DNA from: Gracilinema caldarium DSM 7334
GTDB taxonomy: Bacteria; Spirochaetota; Spirochaetia; Treponematales; Breznakiellaceae
Direction of reading: 5' to 3'
Assembly (NCBI RefSeq): GCF_000219725.1
Contig: NC_015732.1
Location: forward strand, 1,302,001 to 1,366,000
Length of the DNA: 64,000 nucleotides
A model generated the notes under the pieces. The model was given only the letters and a program-made list of their open reading frames with translations. It was not told the DNA's origin and did not search any database. Positions 1 to 8,366 of the stretch are shown piece after piece (within the stretch, counting starts at the first letter, position 1; each line of letters opens with the position of its first letter). The position numbers were made by a program, and so were the translations under genes.

Positions 1-1
1 C

Positions 2-199
2 GGTGTAGGGATAGAAATGGTGGTTCTCGATGCGTTAAGTCTCAGGGCTGGAATCGCCGATGCCTTGCCTGCCCTTGGGTTTGGAATAGACTTTTCGGTG
101 ATGCAGTTTGATTTTGCTATGCGAGGTGTTGAGCTCGGCCTTGATCCAGGGGTACAGACAACCTATGCGGTGGATCTGGGACTTATTTTTAGGTATTAA
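2..199 (+). CDS. C-terminal end of an outer-membrane beta-barrel protein (partial)
   Basis: The gene is cut by the left edge and the open frame runs from base 2 to the TAA at 197-199, giving about 65 residues. They show alternating hydrophobic and polar strands (for example FGIDFSVMQFDFAM) and end in an aromatic residue (LIFRY), as is typical of the last strand of outer-membrane barrels recognised by BamA. It could belong to the spirochaetal UPF0164/PorV-like group, but that cannot be settled from the tail alone. The barrel reading is an inference from strand pattern and C-terminus. Confidence 0.6.
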   Translation, partial: GVGIEMVVLDALSLRAGIADALPALGFGIDFSVMQFDFAMRGVELGLDPGVQTTYAVDLGLIFRY

Positions 200-214
200 A
201 AAATAGAAAACCTA

Positions 215-243
215 TTGACCAAATTTTAGCTTTCGTGTAGTGT
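215..243 (+). promoter_or_regulatory. Putative sigma-70 promoter of tRNA-Lys
   Basis: TTGACC (215-220) is followed after 17 bp by TAGTGT (238-243). The tRNA begins 11 bp downstream, as expected for a stable RNA promoter. The -35 matches five of six consensus bases; the -10 is weaker. Confidence 0.5.
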
Positions 244-253
244 ACCGGAGCAC

Positions 254-326
254 GGGCTGCTAGCTCAGTAGGTAGAGCAACGCCCTTTTAAGGCGTGGGT
301 CACTGGTTCGAATCCAGTGCAGCTCA
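254..326 (+). tRNA. tRNA-Lys(UUU)
   Basis: The sequence folds as a full cloverleaf. The acceptor arms GGGCTGC and GCAGCTC pair with one G-U. The D-arm contains AGTAGGTA, the anticodon stem is ACGCC/GGCGT around loop CTTTTAA (anticodon TTT), and the T-arm ACTGG-TTCGAAT-CCAGT is intact. The discriminator base is A at 326. CCA is not encoded and must be added after transcription. The gene stands alone, with its own promoter and terminator. Confidence 0.97.
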
Positions 327-332
327 TGTAAT

Positions 333-366
333 AAGCCGTCTTACCAATGTAAGACGGCTTTTTTAT
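333..366 (+). terminator. Rho-independent terminator of tRNA-Lys
   Basis: A perfect 12-bp inverted repeat, 333-344 with 349-360, has a 4-base loop (CAAT) and is followed by a T-run through 364. It starts seven bases after the tRNA. The stretch from here to 531 holds no further gene that I can see. Confidence 0.93.
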
Positions 367-493
367 TTTAGAGGTACTTCTATATACTTCATTCTTGGAG
401 GCGTCCTTATAACTTCCCATTAGATGTTTCCCTCAGTCCCCTATCATAACCTAACGCTGAATAAGAGTAATGTAATGATTGCCTATAAGGGTT

Positions 494-499
494 TATAAT
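494..499 (+). promoter_or_regulatory. Possible -10 element upstream of the macrodomain gene
   Basis: A perfect TATAAT lies 32 bp before the ATG. The hexamer 17 bp upstream (TGTAAT, 471-476) is a poor -35, so this is tentative. Confidence 0.35.
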
Positions 500-531
500 G
501 AATCTAAAGACCCGAAAGAGGAGTTTCTGAC

Positions 532-1080
532 ATGTCTACAAACCAGGTGAAAATAATTGAAGTTCTGAAAGGTGATATCACCTCCCTCAAGGTTGATGCG
601 ATCGTAAATGCGGCCAACTCGAGCCTTCTAGGTGGGGGTGGAGTAGACGGAGCTATTCATCGTGCCGCAGGACCTCAATTGCTTGAAGAATGCCGGGTTA
701 TTAACAGAACTCTGGGAGGCTGCCCCACAGGTAAGGCCGTCATCACCGGTGCAGGAAACCTGCCCTGTACCTATGTAATTCATACGGTGGGTCCCGTGTG
801 GTATGGAGGTACGTATAATGAAGCAAATCTTCTAGCTTCCTGTTACCGCGAAAGTCTGCAGCTAGCCGAAGCTCATCACTGTACTAGCATAGCCTTTCCC
901 AACATTAGTACCGGTGTGTATGGGTATCCCAAGCTTCTTGCCGCAGAGGTTGCACTACAAACTGTAAAACATGAATTAATTCGGTACAATTCTCTCAAAA
1001 AACTTGTTTTTATCTGTTATGACGATGAAAACTACCAAATCTATCTGAACTTGCTGGAATCTGATCGAATACACCTCTAA
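532..1080 (+). CDS. Macrodomain protein, O-acetyl-ADP-ribose deacetylase type (YmdB/TM0508-like)
   Basis: The 182-residue protein is one complete macrodomain. Family motifs are plain: [22 protein letters not shown] (about 22-43), where the Asn and Asp next to the glycine run place the ADP-ribose; [13 protein letters not shown] (about 63-75); IHTVGPVW; and the phosphate loop [10 protein letters not shown] (about 124-133). Known members hydrolyse O-acetyl-ADP-ribose or remove ADP-ribose from Asp/Glu. The ATG follows a good ribosome site (AGAGGAG). It is a single-gene unit after the tRNA. Fold and likely chemistry are confident; the physiological substrate is unknown. Confidence 0.95.
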   Translation: MSTNQVKIIEVLKGDITSLKVDAIVNAANSSLLGGGGVDGAIHRAAGPQLLEECRVINRTLGGCPTGKAVITGAGNLPCTYVIHTVGPVWYGGTYNEANLLASCYRESLQLAEAHHCTSIAFPNISTGVYGYPKLLAAEVALQTVKHELIRYNSLKKLVFICYDDENYQIYLNLLESDRIHL

Positions 1081-1119
1081 CAATGGTTATATAAATAGGC
1101 GCTCTTTATTACTATATTA

Positions 1120-1419
1120 CTATTGATTCAATCCATCAATGCAAGTTTGCAGCGGTCCTAAGGCTTTGAGAGGTAACGCAAGGGTTTTAAGCCGGCTCTT
1201 GTCTCCCGAAACAAGTTTTATATGACTTTTTGAGCAGCCTGCCTTTTTAGCTAAAAAAGCAATGAGTTCTTCATTGGCCTTTCCGTTTTCCGGGGCAGCG
1301 GCTATAGTAATTCGAATTCTATTTTCTGCAAGTCCCTTAATTTCAGTTTTAGATGCCCCTGGTACAGCCTTAATATTAATAAGCGCCATATCATCGTTTA
1401 TTCGATACCAATTATCCAT
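1120..1419 (-). CDS. DUF167/YggU family protein
   Basis: This 99-residue protein has the YggU/DUF167 core: an N-terminal beta hairpin with VKPGASKTEI-type sequence (here AVPGASKTEIKG, about 18-29), then APENGKANEELIAFLAKKAG (about 41-60) and LVSGDKSRLKTLAL (about 69-82). The family is widespread and small; its biochemical role is not established. The start overlaps the end of the upstream minus-strand gene by eight bases, so the two are probably co-transcribed. Confidence 0.9.
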   Translation of the reverse strand: MDNWYRINDDMALINIKAVPGASKTEIKGLAENRIRITIAAAPENGKANEELIAFLAKKAGCSKSHIKLVSGDKSRLKTLALPLKALGPLQTCIDGLNQ

Positions 1420-1960
1420 GATGAGCCATCCAAATGGATTTTCCCAATTCCCAATGTAGTACTATTGATGAATAATTATTTTTCTTTTGCAAGGTAAAGG
1501 CAAGGTTTGCTACTGATCCCTGGCGAAAACGGAAGGGTTTGCTCTCATGATAGAGTTTTTGAGCAAGTGTTAGTGTCTGCTGATGAGCCCCAAGGGCGAG
1601 GATGAGAATAGGTGATGGTAGAACCGCATTGGTGGTGATCTGTGAAAGATTTAAGGAAAGTGGAAGTCCTAGGACTTTACCAACCTCTGGAATAGTAACA
1701 ATAGCAGGGCTCATTCCATCAATATAACCTTGTTTCCCCTCTAAGAGACTCTGTTGACGGATAATCTGAGCAATAGTCTTCCGGGTTTCCTCTCCTACAG
1801 GCTTTTCTACTGAGGTGAGAAAAGCTACTGGTGGTAAAAGTCGGCTTTCACAGATTCCCTGTTGCCAGAGACGGCGCTGCAGTTCTAAGATTGACTTGAG
1901 ACAATCTCGATGAGGGATGAGTACTAGCCAGCGGTGTATGTGATGGTTAGCTACAAACAT
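1412..1960 (-). CDS. Conserved hypothetical protein, possibly a divergent 2H-phosphoesterase-like fold
   Basis: I do not recognise this protein with certainty. I start it at Met MFVANHHIH (1960). An upstream Met at 2032 would make it overlap the divergent gene at 2024, and its N-terminal extension looks non-coding. The resulting 182 residues show alternating strand and helix patterns, an amphipathic helix after LIPHRDCLKS, and a C-terminal FRFRQGSVANLAF strand region. These recall 2'-5' RNA ligase-like proteins, but the paired HxT motifs of active members are not evident. It is followed by the DUF167 gene with an 8-bp overlap. Confidence 0.6.
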   Translation of the reverse strand: MFVANHHIHRWLVLIPHRDCLKSILELQRRLWQQGICESRLLPPVAFLTSVEKPVGEETRKTIAQIIRQQSLLEGKQGYIDGMSPAIVTIPEVGKVLGLPLSLNLSQITTNAVLPSPILILALGAHQQTLTLAQKLYHESKPFRFRQGSVANLAFTLQKKNNYSSIVLHWELGKSIWMAHHG

Positions 1961-2023
1961 ATTTTCAAAACGGTATAAGCATGATACAGTTAATGCATAC
2001 CCTTGTAAAGAAAGGAATGGAAG

Positions 2024-2803
2024 ATGAAACATAAGACCAAGCTCCTTGTGGACAGACTGGTAGGAACAATCTCGAGCTGGCCTACTATAGAATGTATTTC
2101 TTTAAATGAAGCCGCGGCACCGGATACATTGGATCCCTATTTTGCCCTCATTCTTGATGTATATTTCCGAGACCGAATACCCAGTGCGGATGAACGGATT
2201 AAAACTTATGGTGCTGATGTCGTGGCCTTTGAGACTTCAAGCCAATCTAATAAGGACCGGTTTTTAATTGGAGATGTTCCGATTCGTATTGAATATAAGG
2301 ATATCAAAAAAATTGATGAACTGGTAGCTATCGCGGACTCTCAGTTAGATCAGTTATGGCTTATAAAGGATAGTGGTACCTATGGTTTTTATCGGCTTGC
2401 CCATGGTGATATTCTCTATCAAAAGAGTACCTGGATTCAGGATGTACGGAGTCGCTTAAAACATCTTAAAGATAATTTCTGGATTCAGATGCGGGAAGCT
2501 CATCAATCTAAGATGGAGCACTTTTTGAGTGATCTGGGGGCAGCGGTCATACAGGGGGATAATTTCCATTATCTCATTTCTTCAGCGGGTTTTATTAAAA
2601 ATGCCTGTGAGGTGCTTTTTTGTATTAATCACCGTTTTGAACCCTCTCATCGCGGCTTTTATGAACAGGTCGTTCAGCTTCCCCTATTACCTAATGAGTT
2701 TATTGGCCGTTTCGAAAGTTTTTTAGCCAATGATCAGGAGATGACGGCGGAACGAAAATATGCCCTAGCTCAGCTTATTGCTCGCAGTATTATCACCCTA
2801 TAG
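2024..2803 (+). CDS. Conserved hypothetical protein, nucleotidyltransferase-like features
   Basis: The 259-residue soluble protein starts at an ATG preceded by AAGGAATGGAAG. Residues 37-56 (LDPYFALILDVYFRDRIPSA) and a later RIEYKD strand carry spaced acidic residues, as in minimal Pol-beta-type nucleotidyltransferases or DUF4037-like proteins. The canonical GS-x-DxD signature is not visible, so this is only a hint. The C-terminal half is helical. It lies 12 bp upstream of the lipoprotein gene and is probably in the same transcript. Function unknown. Confidence 0.65.
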   Translation: MKHKTKLLVDRLVGTISSWPTIECISLNEAAAPDTLDPYFALILDVYFRDRIPSADERIKTYGADVVAFETSSQSNKDRFLIGDVPIRIEYKDIKKIDELVAIADSQLDQLWLIKDSGTYGFYRLAHGDILYQKSTWIQDVRSRLKHLKDNFWIQMREAHQSKMEHFLSDLGAAVIQGDNFHYLISSAGFIKNACEVLFCINHRFEPSHRGFYEQVVQLPLLPNEFIGRFESFLANDQEMTAERKYALAQLIARSIITL

Positions 2804-2815
2804 AGTATTATTCAC

Positions 2816-4741
2816 ATGGTTAAAGGACTTACTAAGTTTTTTCTATTCCTCTTTGCAACACTGATTGTTATTCTTTCTGGCTGTGCAGTAGAGACAGAAA
2901 CGGCAAATATACCATTTATTGACCAGGCCGGAAAAACATATGTACTAAACACAACAAAAAAGGGCAAACAGGGTCTTTTCCGAGAAGGCAGCCGGTTTCT
3001 TTATAAGCTTGATAACCCACTTAACTCAGGAACCGACCAAGCCCTTTTGGTAACCTACAGGGTTTATTTTGATGTAACAGGGACCACAAGCTCCACTATT
3101 GTTTTTAAAGGGGCACCAACGTCCGAAACAATAGATTCTGGAACAGAAAACGACAGAACCCTGCTTGTATCCTTGCTCAGGGATTCAAAAAAAAGTGAAG
3201 AAGGTCTTGTTTGGTGGCAATTACCCCTTTCGCCTGCTTTTTTAGGTTTTACATTGCGGGAATCTTCTGCATTACCAGAATCTCCGAGAATTACAAAAAC
3301 GCGTACTAACCATAAGATTCTGTATAGGATGCGCTATTCGATTCCCCTGAGTCGGCAGTCTATTTCTGGAATCTTGATAGACTATAAAAAAACTACAGGC
3401 AATTCGGGCTCTCCAGTGGTTATACAACTTGAGGAACTTCGTTTAGAACCACTCTGGTTTGGTTTTTCACTGCAAGAGGGTACCTTAGCTTGCACACCCT
3501 TTGTGAGCTATAAGTCTGAAAGTTATTCCATCAATATCCCTGAGGAGTATGGGGGAACCGGTCCCTGGCAGCTCGATCTTTTGGCTGATGCACCCCTTGG
3601 TTCGCCGGTTATGCTGCATCTTGGTACTCCCGGGAAGGGTGGTATGGGCATCCTTTCATCTACCATTCATCCGCTGGTAGCAGGTTCTCTACCAGCGCTG
3701 CCATTCCCGGTCAGCCTCATCGCAAATAACCCCTACCGAGCATTTATTATAAGACCCTACAACATTCCACCCTTCCCGGGGGATCCTGACCACAAGGTTC
3801 AGACGGCCCAGGTGGCCCCGACAACCCCTGCTAATTCGGCAATCCAGGTAGTCACGGCGAACCTTAGCTCGACAGGGCCCATCCCGGCTGACCCGGCAAG
3901 TATTCTTGAGTACCGGCAGGAGCTCTGGAGGAAGCCGGATTATGAAGTGTTCCAGTGGGACCGATTCCCCCGTATCCTTATCTTTGATACCCGGTCCTAT
4001 GAAGTACAGGACCGTCTTTTTAAACGGCTTGCTTTTTATGTAGAAAAGGCCGGGTTTCGGGGAAGGCTTTCGTCGGATGAAGAAATTGCATCCCTACATG
4101 GCTGGAATGCCCACGATTATTGCAGTAAGGATTTAGCTGCGTTTTTTACAGCCGCAGAAAAGACCAAATTTGCTCTCAATAAGGAAGAGCTCCAACTGCG
4201 GAATATACTGCTTGCCCATGGTATTATAAAGGCTGGCATTGAAGAAGGAAAACAGATTTTTGTTCCCGGTGAGGGGGCAATTATCTCAATATCACGGGAA
4301 TCTGAAGCATATCTGCGCAGGCTTTTTATGGTTCATGAAGCTTTTCATGGCCTCTTTTTTATCGATGCTGATTTTCAAAATTTTGCGCTAGACCGCTGGA
4401 ACCATCTGAATCCTGTAGCCAGGAAGTTCCTTGTAGCTTATTTTAAAAATCGAGGCTATGACACAGCCGATTCCTATCTCATGAAAAATGAACTTATGGC
4501 GTATTGCCTTCAGCAAAGTGTGGCGGGGGCAGCTCTCTATTTCGGGAAAACCTTGCCGGAACGACTTTCAGCGTTTTCCAATCACCGTTCGAGTCTTCCA
4601 GAAAAGGATGAAAAGTCCGGAACCTGGCCGGCCCTGGCTGCTCTCTTCACTGAGGAAGCCCGGGCATTTTCTGATTATGTAACCAAACGGTGGGGCCTTG
4701 AGGCAGGACGGGTATGGGATATACGAAAGAATCCCCTCTAG
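2816..4741 (+). CDS. Putative lipoprotein with HExxH metalloprotease-like motif
   Basis: The 641-residue precursor begins with a hydrophobic signal (FFLFLFATLIVIL) ending in a lipobox, LSGC, so Cys23 should be lipidated and the protein anchored outside the inner membrane. The N-terminal two thirds is beta-rich. Near the C-terminus VHEAFHG supplies an HExxH zinc motif (His507, Glu508, His511), followed by acidic FIDADF. A third ligand is likely downstream but I cannot assign it. Peptidase activity is inferred from the motif only. The ribosome site is weak. Two 13-base repeats cover the stop codon. Confidence 0.75.
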   Translation: MVKGLTKFFLFLFATLIVILSGCAVETETANIPFIDQAGKTYVLNTTKKGKQGLFREGSRFLYKLDNPLNSGTDQALLVTYRVYFDVTGTTSSTIVFKGAPTSETIDSGTENDRTLLVSLLRDSKKSEEGLVWWQLPLSPAFLGFTLRESSALPESPRITKTRTNHKILYRMRYSIPLSRQSISGILIDYKKTTGNSGSPVVIQLEELRLEPLWFGFSLQEGTLACTPFVSYKSESYSINIPEEYGGTGPWQLDLLADAPLGSPVMLHLGTPGKGGMGILSSTIHPLVAGSLPALPFPVSLIANNPYRAFIIRPYNIPPFPGDPDHKVQTAQVAPTTPANSAIQVVTANLSSTGPIPADPASILEYRQELWRKPDYEVFQWDRFPRILIFDTRSYEVQDRLFKRLAFYVEKAGFRGRLSSDEEIASLHGWNAHDYCSKDLAAFFTAAEKTKFALNKEELQLRNILLAHGIIKAGIEEGKQIFVPGEGAIISISRESEAYLRRLFMVHEAFHGLFFIDADFQNFALDRWNHLNPVARKFLVAYFKNRGYDTADSYLMKNELMAYCLQQSVAGAALYFGKTLPERLSAFSNHRSSLPEKDEKSGTWPALAALFTEEARAFSDYVTKRWGLEAGRVWDIRKNPL

Positions 4742-4762
4742 CTTTATAATCTAGCTTTATAA
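4737..4762. repeat. 13-bp tandem duplication over the stop codon
   Basis: TCTAGCTTTATAA occurs twice back to back (4737-4749 and 4750-4762). The first copy contains the TAG stop of the lipoprotein gene. A short A-run follows. It looks like a slippage duplication. Confidence 0.85.
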
Positions 4763-4836
4763 AAAAAATACTGTGAATCCTGCTTGGCTTTAAAAACTCC
4801 TGAGCATCCTTATAAAGCCGGCTTGTGTATCCTCTC

Positions 4837-5547
4837 CTACAGGAATTCCTTAATAAATGCCAACCCCTTATTTGTTACGCTTTGTCTTTTTTCAAAGCCT
4901 GTATTAAAACGACGTTCTGCTTCAAGGGTGGAAGGCGGTCCATGGCCTGGTAAAACCACATAGTTCCCTGGTAAGGATAAAATTTTGCTTCTTAATGAAC
5001 TTATTTCAAGGGCTTCGCCATAGGAACTGTTGGTACTTCCGATGAGCCCTGAGGTAAGGGCATCCCCGGTAAAAAGAAGATGGGCAATCCTGAAAACTGC
5101 AGAATCCGCAGAATGTCCTGGAACAGAAAAGACCTCTACGGTAAAGGGGCCGATTTTAATAACATCTCCATCTTTTATTAGAACCGTTTTATGTTCCGCA
5201 ATTTCATGATTCAGAGCATAAATGGGTACATCGTATATCTTTTTTAAAGTACGCAGTCCATGAACATGATTAAGGTGATCATGGGTAATTACAATACCCC
5301 GCAGGGCATATTCATTACGCTCAATAAATTCAATGATTTTTTCATCTATACAACCAGGATCAATTATAATTGCCTCTTTAAGTTCGAAGGCTTGTGACGA
5401 TTGTGATACAGAATGCTTGGAGTTTGTTGAAGGGAGTGATACGAGATCCAGGTTGAAAGAATTTGTAGCTTGATTATTATTTCCTTCAGTACCAAGAATA
5501 TAGCAGTTGGTGAAGCCATACAGACAATAGTGAAAATATACTTTCAT
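4837..5547 (-). CDS. Metallo-beta-lactamase-fold hydrolase with altered metal motif
   Basis: I start at Met MKVYFHYC (5547), one base after the stop of the upstream pentapeptide gene; the longer open frame overlaps that gene. The 236 residues carry the MBL fold: IIIDPG (about 60-65), THDHLNHVHG (88-97), VPGHSADS, FTGDAL and VLPGHGP. The usual HxHxDH is HDHLNH here, so the Asp that binds the second metal is Asn (residue 93). A 30-35 residue Asn/Ser-rich insertion separates NCYILG from IIIDPG. It resembles glyoxalase II-like thioester or sulphur-metabolism hydrolases. The substrate is unknown. Confidence 0.88.
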   Translation of the reverse strand: MKVYFHYCLYGFTNCYILGTEGNNNQATNSFNLDLVSLPSTNSKHSVSQSSQAFELKEAIIIDPGCIDEKIIEFIERNEYALRGIVITHDHLNHVHGLRTLKKIYDVPIYALNHEIAEHKTVLIKDGDVIKIGPFTVEVFSVPGHSADSAVFRIAHLLFTGDALTSGLIGSTNSSYGEALEISSLRSKILSLPGNYVVLPGHGPPSTLEAERRFNTGFEKRQSVTNKGLAFIKEFL

Positions 5548-5548
5548 G

Positions 5549-6136
5549 CTATTGCTCCAATTCAAACACCGCTTCTGCAGTATTTGAGGACTTGAACGAA
5601 ACCTGTTCCTGTTTACTTGCAATAAAAAAGGTTTTCTTAATATTACAATCAATAAAGTCGGATGCACTAATTTTTGTGTTGATAAAACGGCTGTTATATA
5701 AATTTGAGTCATTAAAAGTTGAATCGGTGATATGGGCTCCGGTAAAATTTACATGGACCAGTTCGGAGCCTTCGAAGGTACAATCCTGAAAGGTACTCCC
5801 CGCAAAGGATGTAAATTGAAAGTCGGTTTTTGAAAAATCACACTCGGTGAATTGTGAAAAATCGAAAAAGTTCATTCTAAAAAATGACTTAGTAAATACG
5901 CAGAGCGTAAAGGTACAGCCGGTAAAATTACAGCCGAAATATCGGCGGTGAGAAAAATCAATGCTGGTAAAATGGAGTCCGCTGCATACCAGATCCTTTA
6001 CACTATGTTGACTTTGAATATAGTGAATCAGTCGGCCCGCTTCAAGGTCTGCATTGGCACTGTGTTGAGCGCAGGTTTTTGCACCGGATAGGCTTGGTTT
6101 TCCACAGCCTGCTGCGCAGGGATACAAGGTGAACAT
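5549..6136 (-). CDS. Pentapeptide-repeat protein with N-terminal Cys/His knuckle
   Basis: The 195-residue protein has about 20 degenerate A(D/N)LxX-type pentapeptides from residue 50 to 170, with Phe at the centre positions (for example CNFTG, CTFTL, CDFSK, STFQD, VNFTG). These build a right-handed quadrilateral beta helix. The N-terminus holds Cys7, Cys11, Cys22 and His25 spaced like a small zinc knuckle. No signal peptide is visible. It sits one base upstream of the MBL-fold gene and is surely co-transcribed with it. Role unknown; the repeat is a protein-binding scaffold in characterised cases. Confidence 0.9.
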   Translation of the reverse strand: MFTLYPCAAGCGKPSLSGAKTCAQHSANADLEAGRLIHYIQSQHSVKDLVCSGLHFTSIDFSHRRYFGCNFTGCTFTLCVFTKSFFRMNFFDFSQFTECDFSKTDFQFTSFAGSTFQDCTFEGSELVHVNFTGAHITDSTFNDSNLYNSRFINTKISASDFIDCNIKKTFFIASKQEQVSFKSSNTAEAVFELEQ

Positions 6137-6190
6137 GGGATAATCATAGGATGTAGCTCGCTCTGATGCAAGGCCCTTGCGCCATTATCT

Positions 6191-6505
6191 ATGGAAAGGT
6201 ATTATAAATGTATGTGTTGGTATTGCGGAAGCCCTATTCTGGAAACTGAACCTCTCGGACGTTCTCTTCAGTGTAAGGATTGTGGTAAGGATCTGCGTTG
6301 CTGCAAAAATTGCAGGTTTTATGTGGTTGGAGCCCGTTCTGACTGTGCAGAACCTAATGCGGAAGTCCCTTCCGATAAAGAACGGGGTAACTTTTGCGAC
6401 TGGTTCCAGGTGAATCCAAAGCTGAAAGTAAAAACAGAAGGAGAAAAGGCACAAGGTTCTGCTAAGGAGCAGGCAAAGTCTGCCTTTGACGCTTTATTTT
6501 CATGA
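6191..6505 (+). CDS. Small zinc-ribbon protein
   Basis: The 104-residue protein opens with CWYCG, CKDCG, CCKNC and later CAEP and NFCDW, so it has several Cys pairs likely to bind zinc. The tail is charged (Lys/Glu/Ala-rich). An alternative Met at 6212 lies just before the first Cys pair. The stop overlaps the murI start by four bases (ATGA), indicating translational coupling. I do not know a function. The Cys-rich head followed by FCDWF recurs in spirochaetal hypothetical proteins. Confidence 0.82.
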   Translation: MERYYKCMCWYCGSPILETEPLGRSLQCKDCGKDLRCCKNCRFYVVGARSDCAEPNAEVPSDKERGNFCDWFQVNPKLKVKTEGEKAQGSAKEQAKSAFDALFS

Positions 6506-7362
6506 AACAGACGCCTGTAATTTTTCTCGATTCAGGAGTAGGGGGCTTGCCCTACTGTAATCATTTTGCAAAGTTAGCTCCGCAGGTCCCACGGGTTTAT
6601 ATAGCTGATAGAAAAAATTTTCCCTATGGCCCCCGGTCGCGGGAGGATCTTGGATCCCTTTTACAAAAGCTTCTTAAAAAAGCCCTTGATCGATGGCCTG
6701 CACAGGTGGTTGTAATAGCCTGTAATACAGCAACTATAGCTGCCATCGATAGACTCAGGGCTTCCTTCCCTGAAATTTCTTTTGTGGGTACCGTTCCGGC
6801 GGTTAAGCCCGCAGTGCTTGCAAGCAAAACCCGTCGGATTGGTGTTATCGCCACTGAACGGACTGTTAAAGAACCTTATATATATGATCTGGCGCAACGT
6901 TTTAATTCTGAGATTAATGTTGTAGGGCTTCCTGCACCGGAATTGGTGGATTTTGTCGAGCATGAATGGTATGCAGCAAACAGGGAAACCAGGTTAGAAA
7001 AAGTTGCTCCCTATATAGAATATTTTAGAAAAGCGGGAGTTGATGGGATAGTACTAGGCTGTACCCACTTTCTCTTTCTTCTGGAAGATTTCAAAGCCCT
7101 CTCTGAACCGGAGATTTCAATTTACCATTCTTTGGAGGGTGTGGGGCGCCGTGTGGTTCAGCTTCTTGAAAACCGGGGGATCTTGGTACAGGAGAGAACA
7201 AGACAGGAGCCTTTAGATGGCTCCTTGTCAGAACAGTCCAGTTGCCAGTATCGTGAGGGAGCTTCTCAAAGCCTGCTTGTGGTAACCGGTTCTGGAGAAA
7301 TTTCCGAAAGCTGGCGTAATTTCAGTTCAACCTCTGGGCTCGCAGTCGAGGTATTGGAATGA
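6502..7362 (+). CDS. murI: Glutamate racemase
   Basis: MurI interconverts L- and D-glutamate for peptidoglycan. The 286-residue protein has the two-domain pattern: DSGVGG (Asp10, Ser11) near the N-terminus, YGPRS, the first catalytic Cys in ACNTAT (Cys74), and the second in GCTHF (Cys187, His189). The C-terminus is about 20 residues longer than usual and Ser-rich. The gene overlaps the zinc-ribbon gene and rsgA by four bases on each side, giving a tightly packed operon with mutS2. Confidence 0.96.
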   Translation: MKQTPVIFLDSGVGGLPYCNHFAKLAPQVPRVYIADRKNFPYGPRSREDLGSLLQKLLKKALDRWPAQVVVIACNTATIAAIDRLRASFPEISFVGTVPAVKPAVLASKTRRIGVIATERTVKEPYIYDLAQRFNSEINVVGLPAPELVDFVEHEWYAANRETRLEKVAPYIEYFRKAGVDGIVLGCTHFLFLLEDFKALSEPEISIYHSLEGVGRRVVQLLENRGILVQERTRQEPLDGSLSEQSSCQYREGASQSLLVVTGSGEISESWRNFSSTSGLAVEVLE

Positions 7363-8366
7363 CAGCACTTGTTATCCGTGGTTCTAATAATATATTTTTT
7401 GTTCGCCCGATCAAGTTGGGTGCCATCAATGAGAAGCTACAGGCTGGCGTAGAACTTCATCAACATGCTCAACCTGAGGTGCGCTTTCGTTTTACCGGTG
7501 AAGAAGAACTGGAATGTCGCATCAAAGGTAAGGTGCTCAAGGGGGTCGAGGGATATTACAATCCCCTTGCACCCGGAGATATCGTTTATATTGAGCTTGA
7601 TCCCCACCATCCGGGTAGAGCCCTGATTACGGAATTAGTCGAACGGACAACCGCCTTTACCCGATTTAATCAGAAAGGTATGGCCCCACAACTACTTGCT
7701 TCCAATGTGGATCTCCTTCTCTGTGTAACTACCCCTGCAGCTCCTCCCTTTCGCCCACGTTTCCTCGATCGGGTTCTGGTGCAAGCTGAGCAAGCCCAAA
7801 TTCCGGCGATCATCATCTTTAACAAATGGGATTTACAGAAAGATGATTATGATGTGAATGAACGGCTCGAAGATTACCGTCGCATCGGGTATCGGGTTCT
7901 CCCTGTATCTGCAAAAACGGGAGAGGGTCTTGAAGAACTGCGGGCCCTTCTCACCCGCAGGTTATCGGTCATGGTAGGCCAGTCCGGTGTGGGCAAATCG
8001 AGCCTCATAAACCAGCTTGCGCCCCATGCCGCGCTCAAAGTAGGCGCTCTCTGTGAAAAATATGAACGGGGTAGTCATACCACCACCATGTCCCGTCTGA
8101 TACAACTGGAAGGTTCTGCTGAATCAGGGTATATTATCGATACTCCAGGGGTCCGCCGGCTTATGCCCTATGGGGTAGGTCCAGAGAACGTAGCCCTATA
8201 TTTCAGAGAGTTTGCACCCCTCATTGGTCAATGTACCTATGGATTATCCTGTTCCCATCGCATTGAACCGGGATGCAAAATAATGGAAGCCGTTGCTGCA
8301 GGGGTCATTCATGAGGACCGCTATGAAAGTTTCCTGCGGCTCAAGGATGAATTAGAAGCGTTATAG
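7359..8366 (+). CDS. rsgA: Ribosome small-subunit-dependent GTPase A
   Basis: RsgA is a late 30S assembly factor. The 335-residue protein has an N-terminal OB-fold and then a circularly permuted GTPase with motifs in order G4 (NKWD, 155-158), G1 (GQSGVGKS, 207-214) and G3 (DTPG, 261-264). A C-terminal zinc site has Cys292, Cys298, His300 and Cys306. All catalytic and metal residues are present. It lies in the murI-rsgA-mutS2 run and overlaps both neighbours. Confidence 0.97.
   Translation: MTALVIRGSNNIFFVRPIKLGAINEKLQAGVELHQHAQPEVRFRFTGEEELECRIKGKVLKGVEGYYNPLAPGDIVYIELDPHHPGRALITELVERTTAFTRFNQKGMAPQLLASNVDLLLCVTTPAAPPFRPRFLDRVLVQAEQAQIPAIIIFNKWDLQKDDYDVNERLEDYRRIGYRVLPVSAKTGEGLEELRALLTRRLSVMVGQSGVGKSSLINQLAPHAALKVGALCEKYERGSHTTTMSRLIQLEGSAESGYIIDTPGVRRLMPYGVGPENVALYFREFAPLIGQCTYGLSCSHRIEPGCKIMEAVAAGVIHEDRYESFLRLKDELEAL

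Noticed and set aside
4786-4819. Terminator between the lipoprotein and MBL-fold genes
   Set aside because: GGCTTTA/TAAAGCC is separated by 20 bases and no T-run follows on either strand.
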